NCBI RefSeq assembly: GCF_934277605.1 | Contig: NZ_CAKQVD010000091.1 | Span: 1 to 5,037, forward strand | From: an uncultured Anaerotignum sp. | GTDB taxonomy: Bacteria > Bacillota > Clostridia > Lachnospirales > Anaerotignaceae | DNA length: 5,037 bases | Direction of reading: 5' to 3' | In this document: piece by piece, positions 1 to 4,935 of the stretch | Layout of the letters: every line of letters starts with the position of its first letter | Position numbering within the stretch: the first letter of the stretch is position 1 | The notes under the pieces: generated by a model | What the model was told of the DNA's origin: nothing | The model's input: only the letters and a program-made list of their open reading frames with translations | The model's database searches: none | Position numbers and translations under genes: made by a program

Positions 1-218
1 CTGCTGATTTCGGGGCCGCCGCCATGCACCAAAACAATGTTAATGCCGACCAGCTTCAGCAGGATAATATCGCTCATCACTGCCTTTTTCAGCATGGGAT
101 GAACCATTGCATTGCCGCCGTATTTGACGACCACTGTTTTTCCGTTGTATTTTTGGATATAAGGCAGAGCTGCGGTCAGCACCTTTGCCTTTAAGCTGTT
201 TATATTCATTTCTTCCAT
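1..218 (-). CDS. argB: Acetylglutamate kinase, N-terminal 72 residues (cut by window edge)
   Basis: ArgB is the cytoplasmic kinase that phosphorylates the gamma-carboxylate of N-acetylglutamate with ATP, the second step of arginine synthesis. Visible are the N-terminal motif KYGGNAM (residues 32-38), with the lysine expected to contact phosphate, and the glycine-rich VHGGGPEI (64-71), which binds the acetylglutamate/phosphate region; both are hallmarks of the amino-acid kinase fold. About 25 residues precede the first beta strand and include LPYIQKYNGKT (18-28). This matches the extra N-helix of arginine-inhibited hexameric kinases and is absent from the short E. coli enzyme; that class assignment is inferred. 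The start at 218 is chosen because AGGAG (226-230) lies 7 nt upstream; a second ATG at 209 is less well placed. It follows argJ by 26 nt and is surely co-transcribed. The C-terminal part, with the arginine-binding residues and the ATP site, is outside the window. Confidence 0.96.
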   Translation of the reverse strand, partial: MEEMNINSLKAKVLTAALPYIQKYNGKTVVVKYGGNAMVHPMLKKAVMSDIILLKLVGINIVLVHGGGPEIS

Positions 219-244
219 AACCTTTCTCCTTATGCGTAGGTGTA

Positions 245-1462
245 TTAGGTACGATAGTCCCCGTTGATTTTTACATAATCATAGGTCAGGTCGCAGCCCC
301 AAGCGGTTGCGGCGGCACTGCCCTGCTGCATGGAAATTTCAATGTGAATTTCCGCTTCCAGCAGAATTTCCTTTGCCTTTTCTTCATCAAAGGCAACCCC
401 GGCGCCGTTTTCGCAAACCAAAATGCTGCCCTTTGCAGAGGAAATATCAACTCGAATCGTATCAACGGCAAAATCGCCTTCTGTATAGCCAATCGCACAA
501 AGAATTCTTCCCCAGTTGGCATCTGCGCCGAACATGGCTGCCTTTGTCAGACTGGAGGTAATCACAGATTTTGCAATCGCCTTTGCCAGAGGGAGTGTGG
601 GTGCGCCTGTTACGGTACATTCCACCAGCTTTGTTGCGCCCTCGCCGTCGCCTGCAATCTGCTTTGCCATAGAGGTGCAGATTTCCTTTACAACGGAGGC
701 GAATGCATCAAACGCCGCACCCTCCGTATCAATCAAGGGGTTTTCCGCCATGCCGTTTGCCATGATGGAAACCATATCATTTGTGGAGGTATCCCCATCA
801 ACGCTGACCATGTTAAAGGTATCATCAACAGCCAGCTTGAGCGCCTTTTGCAGCATGGGGGTTGTGATGGCGGCATCGGTGGTCAAAAAGCCGAGCATGG
901 TTGCCATGTTGGGATGAATCATGCCGCTGCCCTTTGCCATGGCACCGATTTTGACGCTTTTGCCGCCAATTTCGATTTCATAGGCCTCCTCCTTGGGCTT
1001 GGTGTCTGTGGTCATGATGGCATCAACGGCATCCCGATGGCCCGCCTTGGAAATTTGGGGTGCGAGTGCCGCAAGGCCCTTTTCAATGGGTTCGATGGGA
1101 AGCACCTGCCCGATTACGCCTGTGGAGGCAACAATGATATCCTCGGGCTTCAGGTGCAGTGCCTCTGCCGTCAGCACACACATTTTTTCTGCCTTTTCCA
1201 CGCCGTCCGCATTGCAGGTGTTGGCATTGCCGCTGTTGCAGACCAAGGCCTGTGCCATGCCATCGGCAATGTTTTTTCTGGTAACGGTAATGGGTGCGCC
1301 ATAGACCTTATTTTGTGTATACACTGCCGCTGCATTGCAGGGCTTTTCGCTGTAAATGATGGCAATATCCTTTTTTGAAGTATTATTGGTTTTCACACCA
1401 CAGTGCAGACCGCCTGCCAAAAAGCCTTTGGGTGCGGTAACACCGCTGTTTATCTTTTGCAT
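245..1462 (-). CDS. argJ: Glutamate N-acetyltransferase / ornithine acetyltransferase ArgJ
   Basis: ArgJ transfers the acetyl group from N-acetylornithine to glutamate, releasing ornithine and regenerating N-acetylglutamate; some members also use acetyl-CoA. The 405-residue length is normal. The self-cleavage site lies in KGSGMIHPNMATML (177-190): the family cuts between Ala187 and Thr188, and Thr188 becomes the nucleophile at the N-terminus of the beta chain. STGVIG (113-118) matches the oxyanion-hole segment. GDGEGATK (271-278) and FGADANWGRI (311-320) are conserved beta-chain motifs, and the C-terminus AWGCDLTYDYVKINGDYRT is nearly canonical. The reading frame is open from an ATG at 1498, giving 12 more residues, but the ATG at 1462 is preferred because AAGGAGG (1471-1477) precedes it by 8 nt. 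Whether it is mono- or bifunctional cannot be read from sequence; no argA lies in the window. It sits between argC and argB in one operon. Confidence 0.97.
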   Translation of the reverse strand: MQKINSGVTAPKGFLAGGLHCGVKTNNTSKKDIAIIYSEKPCNAAAVYTQNKVYGAPITVTRKNIADGMAQALVCNSGNANTCNADGVEKAEKMCVLTAEALHLKPEDIIVASTGVIGQVLPIEPIEKGLAALAPQISKAGHRDAVDAIMTTDTKPKEEAYEIEIGGKSVKIGAMAKGSGMIHPNMATMLGFLTTDAAITTPMLQKALKLAVDDTFNMVSVDGDTSTNDMVSIMANGMAENPLIDTEGAAFDAFASVVKEICTSMAKQIAGDGEGATKLVECTVTGAPTLPLAKAIAKSVITSSLTKAAMFGADANWGRILCAIGYTEGDFAVDTIRVDISSAKGSILVCENGAGVAFDEEKAKEILLEAEIHIEISMQQGSAAATAWGCDLTYDYVKINGDYRT

Positions 1463-1470
1463 AGCTGTTT

Positions 1471-1477
1471 CCTCCTT
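1471..1477 (-). promoter_or_regulatory. Ribosome binding site that fixes the argJ start
   Basis: AAGGAGG on the minus strand lies 8 nt before the ATG at 1462. It overlaps the argC stop codon (1476-1478) by two bases, so ribosomes ending argC would stand on the argJ Shine-Dalgarno site, which suggests translational coupling. It also shows that the ATG at 1498, inside argC, is probably not used. Confidence 0.85.
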
Positions 1478-2405
1478 ATAGTAAACCGGTTGTTTCATCC
1501 AAGCCTAACACAATATTCATATTTTCGACTGCGGCACCGGAGGCACCCTTGCCGAGATTATCGAATACGCTGATGAGCGTCATTCTTTCGTCATTGCCCT
1601 CCAGATAAAGCTTCAGCAAATTGGTATCCCGCAGGGGATTGGAGGCAAGGAAATTTGTTTCCTCCGTCCCGACGCTGATGAGGCTTGCGTCTTTATAATA
1701 CGCAGAAAGCAGCTCCAGCAGCTCCGCCTTTGTAACCTTCTTTTGAAACAAGGAGGAAATCAGAGGGATGCAGGTTGCCATTCCGCTGTAATAATCCGCA
1801 ACAATGGGGCAGAATACAGGGGGGGCATCAATCCCTGTGACATACTGCATTTCGGGCAAATGCTTATGTTTCTGCCCTAAGCCGTATTGTCTGGGGCTGT
1901 CAAAGAGGGGAGAACGCTCTGCCGCCTCATATTCGGCAATCATGGCCTTGCCGCCGCCGCTGTATCCCGTCAGGCTGTGTGCCGTGAGGGGATAATCCGT
2001 CCCGATAATGCCAAGCTGAATGAGGGGATAGACTGCGGCAATAAAGCCTGTTGCATGGCAGCCGGGGTTGGCAATGCGCTTTGCATTTTTGATCCGCTCC
2101 CTATGCTGTGCGGAAAGCTCGGGGAAGCCATACACCCAATCGGGATTGGTGCGGTGGGCTGTGCTTGCATCAATAATGCAGGTGTGCGGGTTTTCCACCA
2201 GCTTGACCGCCTCTCTCGCCGCATCATCCGGCAGGCAAAGGAAAACGACCTCTGCCTCGTTCATCAGCCATTTTCGCTCTGCCGCATCCTTTCTCAGCTC
2301 CTCGCTGATTAAAAGAATTTCTACATCTTTATGATTTTGCAGCTTTTGGCGCAGCTGCAGGCCTGTTGTGCCTGCCTGCCCGTCGATATATACTTTATGC
2401 TTCAT
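1476..2405 (-). CDS. argC: N-acetyl-gamma-glutamyl-phosphate reductase, short form
   Basis: ArgC reduces N-acetylglutamyl phosphate with NADPH to N-acetylglutamate semialdehyde, the third step of arginine synthesis. The Rossmann dinucleotide loop is GQAGTTG (9-15). The catalytic cysteine is Cys116 in ANPGCHATGF (112-121). GYSGGGK (147-153) and KHLPEM (181-186, with the conserved His) form the substrate site, and DNLGKGASGAAVEN (282-295) is the conserved C-terminal cofactor/substrate segment. At 309 residues it is shorter than the common form of about 345 and fits the less common short ArgC family (TIGR01851-like, from memory). The start at 2405 is supported by AAGGA (2413-2417), 7 nt upstream. 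It is the first gene of the operon, with a promoter and ARG box directly upstream, and it ends 13 nt before argJ. Confidence 0.96.
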   Translation of the reverse strand: MKHKVYIDGQAGTTGLQLRQKLQNHKDVEILLISEELRKDAAERKWLMNEAEVVFLCLPDDAAREAVKLVENPHTCIIDASTAHRTNPDWVYGFPELSAQHRERIKNAKRIANPGCHATGFIAAVYPLIQLGIIGTDYPLTAHSLTGYSGGGKAMIAEYEAAERSPLFDSPRQYGLGQKHKHLPEMQYVTGIDAPPVFCPIVADYYSGMATCIPLISSLFQKKVTKAELLELLSAYYKDASLISVGTEETNFLASNPLRDTNLLKLYLEGNDERMTLISVFDNLGKGASGAAVENMNIVLGLDETTGLL

Positions 2406-2451
2406 AAGGCTGTCCTTCCTTTCGCTTTTGCTTAAAATAAATGCGATTCCC

Positions 2452-2468
2452 CATAATAATGATTTATG
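2452..2468 (-). promoter_or_regulatory. Possible second, weak ArgR site at the argC transcription start
   Basis: An imperfect AT-rich palindrome with arms CATAA/TTATG and a 7-nt centre covers the predicted argC transcription start (near 2465). ArgR often binds paired sites around promoters, so this may be an auxiliary operator. I count only about 11-12 of 18 matches to ARG box consensus sequences, so this is a guess from position and symmetry. Confidence 0.25.
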
Positions 2469-2471
2469 CTT

Positions 2472-2499
2472 ATTATATACCTCTCAAGAATGAAGTCAA
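2472..2499 (-). promoter_or_regulatory. argCJB promoter
   Basis: On the minus strand the -35 element TTGACT (2494-2499) and a perfect -10 TATAAT (2472-2477) are separated by 16 bp. Transcription should start near 2465, giving a leader of about 60 nt before argC. The leader is too short for a T-box or attenuator, so control probably acts through the operator just upstream. Confidence 0.85.
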
Positions 2500-2505
2500 T
2501 AAGAT

Positions 2506-2523
2506 TGTGTATAATTATTCAAT
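2506..2523 (-). promoter_or_regulatory. ARG box (ArgR/AhrC operator) of the arg operon
   Basis: Read on the minus strand, this 18-mer matches the classic ARG box WNTGAATWWWWATTCANW at 17 of 18 positions; the only mismatch is A for T at position 14. It ends 6 bp upstream of the -35 element, a position from which the arginine-bound ArgR hexamer could hinder RNA polymerase. An argR gene is not in the window. Confidence 0.75.
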
Positions 2524-2833
2524 TTTAGCGAATTGCAGAAGGAAAACGGAGGGAAGGAAAGAAACGAGGGGTAAAATAGACAAAAAAAGGGAAATGATTT
2601 GCGGAGTTTTTAGAAAAGTGCTGTCTGTGTTCGGAAAAAATGCGGTGGGAACAGAGACAAAAAGCATTGCTGTGTGTATTGTATACACAATTTATGCAAA
2701 AAATGCGAAAAAGAGTGAATAAAAAACAAAAACGGTGCTTTTTCAACAGCGGCGGCTGTGTATCACCTCCGGAACCGATTTCATACAAAAATCCACAAAA
2801 AGAGGCAAAACGGATTCTTTTTTGCAGAAAGGC
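2524..2833. other. Divergent intergenic region without a recognised gene
   Basis: These 310 bp separate the arg promoter from the lysine-transporter promoter. Short frames exist on both strands, but none has a fitting ribosome binding site or a protein-like composition. Visible structure: a 35-nt tract at 2537-2571 with only two pyrimidines on the plus strand; an inverted repeat TGTGTA/TACACA (2673-2678 and 2684-2689) nested in GCAT/ATGC (2664-2667 and 2694-2697); and a small hairpin with arms ACAGC/GCTGT (2746-2759) followed by ATCACCTCC (2762-2770). No tRNA, riboswitch or clear terminator was found in it. Confidence 0.6.
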
Positions 2834-2862
2834 TTGACTTTGCTGCGTGGGTATGTTATGAA
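2834..2862 (+). promoter_or_regulatory. Promoter of the lysine-riboswitch/transporter unit
   Basis: The -35 element TTGACT (2834-2839) and a -10 element TATGAA (2857-2862) are separated by 17 bp. A TG at 2854-2855 one base before the -10 makes it an extended -10 promoter, which compensates for the imperfect hexamer. The start site should be near 2868-2870, about 35 nt before the riboswitch aptamer. Confidence 0.75.
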
Positions 2863-2866
2863 TGAA

Positions 2867-2891
2867 GATAGTCTGATGAAGGTCAGACATC
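2867..2891 (+). other. Hairpin at the predicted 5' end of the transporter mRNA
   Basis: GTCTGA (2871-2876) pairs perfectly with TCAGAC (2883-2888) around a 6-nt loop. Below a bulged A2870, GAT (2867-2869) pairs with ATC (2889-2891). The stem starts at or next to the predicted transcription start and precedes the lysine aptamer. A 5'-terminal stem of this kind can protect an RNA from 5'-end-dependent decay; that role is inferred. Confidence 0.55.
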
Positions 2892-2900
2892 AAGATAAGT

Positions 2901-3062
2901 AAGATAGAGGTGCAATGACGATGAGTATGCCCTCCCAAAGAGCCGTGGGCGGCGGGGGTGCAAAAAGGCGGCGTTGCCGAAGCGGTTTTTTCTGCCCAAG
3001 GGGAAAGACTGCTGGGACATTGCAAAAAATGTAATGTACTGTCACGAATGTGGAGCGCTATC
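2901..3062 (+). promoter_or_regulatory. Lysine riboswitch (L box) aptamer
   Basis: The RNA carries the conserved L-box blocks in the correct order: GATAGAGGTGC at 2903-2913, GATGAGTATGCC at 2920-2931, GCCGAAGC at about 2976-2983, GCTGGGACATTGC at 3011-3023, TGTAATGTACTGTCAC at 3030-3044, and TGGAGCGCTATC at 3051-3062. These parallel the B. subtilis lysC leader as I remember it. Helix P1 closes between GATAG (2903-2907) and CTATC (3058-3062). ACATT (3017-3021) and AATGT (3033-3037) form an internal arm. At about 160 nt the aptamer is slightly shorter than usual, with shortened peripheral arms. Lysine binding stabilises P1. It lies between a promoter and an intrinsic terminator, upstream of the NhaC-type transporter, so lysine should switch transporter transcription off. 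Confidence 0.93.
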
Positions 3063-3105
3063 GGAACGTAAGCATATTATTATGTTTCTAATGCCGTGCG
3101 CTTTG
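3051..3105 (+). promoter_or_regulatory. Antiterminator pairing of the lysine riboswitch
   Basis: The aptamer 3' strand UGGAGCGC (3051-3058) can pair with GCGCUUUG (3098-3105) through eight pairs (three are G-U). CGG (3062-3064) can add three pairs with CCG (3094-3096). This fold uses the 3' strand of P1 and the 5' arm of the terminator, so it excludes both. Without lysine it would allow read-through; with lysine, P1 captures 3058-3062 and frees the terminator. The pairing was worked out by eye. Confidence 0.65.
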
Positions 3106-3123
3106 CGTGCGGCTTTTTTGTTT
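3093..3123 (+). terminator. Riboswitch-controlled intrinsic terminator
   Basis: GCCGTGCGC (3093-3101) pairs with GCGTGCGGC (3105-3113) as nine base pairs including two G-U, around a UUU loop. Six T follow directly, then GTTT. It lies 30 nt after the aptamer and 91 nt before the transporter start codon, the standard layout of transcription attenuation. Confidence 0.93.
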
Positions 3124-3157
3124 CTGTACCATTCGGGAACAACCGATATCATCTTAT

Positions 3158-3183
3158 TTTTTATCATTCATTTTTATCATTTA
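3158..3183 (+). repeat. Two tandem 13-bp repeats in the transporter leader
   Basis: TTTTTATCATTCA (3158-3170) is followed directly by TTTTTATCATTTA (3171-3183), with one mismatch. The copies lie between the attenuator and the ribosome binding site in a very AT-rich stretch. They may only keep the start region unstructured; a specific function is not evident. Confidence 0.6.
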
Positions 3184-3214
3184 TTTTATGTAGGCTTTTG
3201 AAAGGAGAAGGGTT

Positions 3215-4864
3215 ATGAAAACCAAAAGCAACATCAAAAACAAATGGCTCGGTATACTCTTTGTAGTTGTACTGGTAGCGATGTCCTTCACTGTTTTTGC
3301 AGGCGATGCACAAGCGGTGGAGCACAAAAGTAAAATGTATGCAACAGCATGGTCTTTGGTGCCTCCGCTGGTTGCAATCATTCTGGCACTGATTACAAAG
3401 GAGGTTTATTCCTCTTTGTTCATCGGTATCGTGGTTGGCGGTCTGTTCTATGGGAACTTCAGCCCCAAGCTGACCTATTTGACAATCTTCACTGATATGA
3501 CAGACGGCGGTATGCAGGCAAAGCTTTCTGCAAACGGCAACGTGGGGATTTTGATTTTCTTGGTTATTCTGGGTATCATGGTTGCACTGATGAATAAGGC
3601 AGGCGGCTCTGCGGCGTATGGCCGTTGGGCAGTTAAGGCAATCAAATCCAGAAAGGGTGCGCTTTTGTCCACCTTCCTGCTGGGCGTTCTGGTATTCGTG
3701 GATGACTACTTCAACTGCCTGACAGTAGGCTCCGTTATGCGTCCCGTAACAGATACACATAAGGTTTCCAGAGCAAAGCTGGCGTATATCATTGACGCAA
3801 CAGCGGCTCCCATTTGTATCATTGCCCCCATTTCCTCTTGGGCTGCGGCAGTAGCCGGCGTAGTTGAGGGTGTGAACGGCTTGGATTTGTTCATCAGAGC
3901 CATTCCCTATAACTTCTATGCACTGCTGAGCATTGTGGCAATGCTGACACTGACAATCACAAACACAGACTTCGGCCCCATGCTGCTGCATGAAAGAAAT
4001 GCACAGCTCAATGACGATTTGTATACCACAGATGCAAGACCTTTCGCAACTGCGGATGCAGAATCCGAGGTAGTGGGCAACGGTAAGGTTATCGACCTGG
4101 TTCTGCCCGTTATCGTGCTGATTATCTGCTGTATCATCGGCATGATTTACACAGGCGGCTTCTTTGAAGGCGAAAGCTTCATCAACGCCTTTGCAAACTG
4201 CTCCGCACCCACAGGCCTGCTGCTTGGCTCCTCTGCGGCACTCTTGATTACCTTTGTGCTGTATATCCCCCGCCGTGTGCTGACCTTCCGTCAGTTCATG
4301 GATGCTTTGCCGGAAGGCTTTAAGGCAATGGTGCCTGCGATTATGATTCTGACCTTCGCTTGGACACTGTCCGGTATCACAGGGCTGCTGGGCGCAGACG
4401 TATTCGTTGCAAACATTCTGGAAAACAGCACAGGCGTTTTGCAGACCTTCATCCCCATTATCGTATTCTGTATTGCGGTATTCCTTGCATTTGCGACAGG
4501 TACCTCTTGGGGTACCTTCGGTATCCTGCTGCCCATCGTTGTGCCTATTATGCCGGCGGGCAGTGAAATGCTGACCATCACAGTGGCGGCAACATTGGCA
4601 GGTGCGGTTTGCGGTGACCACTGCTCTCCCATTTCCGATACAACCATCATGGCATCCACAGGTGCGCAGTGTGACCACATCAACCATGTATCCACACAGC
4701 TTCCCTATGCACTGACCGTTGCGGCTGTATCCGCTGTGAACTATGTTCTGGCGGCAATCATTCAGAATTGGATGATTAACCTGCCCATTGCAATCATTTC
4801 CATGATTGTTGTAATTATGGTTATTCGTAAAATGTACGGCGATAAGGAATTGCCTGCAAAATAA
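3215..4864 (+). CDS. lysW: NhaC-superfamily transporter, probable lysine importer (LysW type)
   Basis: This is a 549-residue polytopic inner-membrane protein of the NhaC Na+/H+ antiporter superfamily. Family signatures are FVDDYFNCLTVGSVMRPVTD (161-180), ATGTSWGTFGILLP (427-440) and CGDHCSPISDTTIMAS (466-481). Hydrophobic segments fall near 45-60, 66-80, 109-126, 149-165, 190-220, 232-250, 291-313, 333-350, 371-391, 409-428, 430-448, 452-466, 496-516 and 522-537. A polar, acidic loop (251-290) divides the protein. The first 34 residues look like a cleavable signal: basic start, hydrophobic core, AQA at 32-34. AAAGGAG (3201-3207) supports the start. NhaC members include amino-acid and dicarboxylate carriers, and the lysine riboswitch upstream points to lysine, probably taken up with Na+ or H+. 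The symbol follows the LysW name used, as I recall, for lysine-riboswitch-linked NhaC proteins; it is not the LysW carrier protein of Thermus. The family call is firm; the substrate is inferred. Confidence 0.9.
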   Translation: MKTKSNIKNKWLGILFVVVLVAMSFTVFAGDAQAVEHKSKMYATAWSLVPPLVAIILALITKEVYSSLFIGIVVGGLFYGNFSPKLTYLTIFTDMTDGGMQAKLSANGNVGILIFLVILGIMVALMNKAGGSAAYGRWAVKAIKSRKGALLSTFLLGVLVFVDDYFNCLTVGSVMRPVTDTHKVSRAKLAYIIDATAAPICIIAPISSWAAAVAGVVEGVNGLDLFIRAIPYNFYALLSIVAMLTLTITNTDFGPMLLHERNAQLNDDLYTTDARPFATADAESEVVGNGKVIDLVLPVIVLIICCIIGMIYTGGFFEGESFINAFANCSAPTGLLLGSSAALLITFVLYIPRRVLTFRQFMDALPEGFKAMVPAIMILTFAWTLSGITGLLGADVFVANILENSTGVLQTFIPIIVFCIAVFLAFATGTSWGTFGILLPIVVPIMPAGSEMLTITVAATLAGAVCGDHCSPISDTTIMASTGAQCDHINHVSTQLPYALTVAAVSAVNYVLAAIIQNWMINLPIAIISMIVVIMVIRKMYGDKELPAK

Positions 4865-4876
4865 AGAGTTTCACAG

Positions 4877-4907
4877 AAAAAAACGGCTTGCGTGAGCAGG
4901 CCGTTTC
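4877..4907. terminator. Intrinsic terminator after the transporter, stronger on the minus strand
   Basis: AAACGGCTTGC (4881-4891) pairs with GCAGGCCGTTT (4896-4906) as 11 base pairs with one G-U, capped by the GNRA tetraloop GUGA (4892-4895). It starts 12-16 nt after the transporter stop codon. In the plus direction the U run is only UUU within the stem, then C; in the minus direction seven U follow the stem (4877-4883). It can end the transporter mRNA but looks better suited to a transcript entering from the right. Confidence 0.8.
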
Positions 4908-4935
4908 AGACTGTAGACAAAGTAATTTTGAGGCA

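Noticed and set aside
344..1378. Long open frame of 344 codons on the plus strand opposite argJ
   Set aside because: It lies wholly antisense to a well-conserved gene, is rich in Cys, Gly and His from mirrored codons, has no ribosome binding site and resembles no family.
2406..2465. T-box or riboswitch in the argC leader
   Set aside because: The predicted leader is only about 60 nt with no stable hairpin, T-box motif or terminator.
2441..2722. Possible small gene of 93 codons, or 42 codons from the ATG at 2594
   Set aside because: It begins inside the argC leader, lacks a real Shine-Dalgarno site at 2441 and has only a weak AAAGGG before 2594; the composition reflects the purine-rich DNA.
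2760..2772. Strong Shine-Dalgarno-like GGAGGTGAT on the minus strand
   Set aside because: No ATG, GTG or TTG occurs at a usable distance downstream on that strand.
2790..2828. Possible terminator before the transporter promoter (AATCC/GGATT followed by T run)
   Set aside because: Only five pairs with a loop of about 17 nt, and no gene upstream that would need it.
2525..3025. Minus-strand frame of 166 codons
   Set aside because: It runs antisense through the riboswitch and its promoter, with Phe/Ser/His-rich low-complexity protein and no start signal.
3164..4687. Open frame of 507 codons on the minus strand opposite the transporter
   Set aside because: It is antisense to lysW and has a Cys/His/Gln-rich composition typical of mirrored membrane-protein codons; no start signal and no domain.
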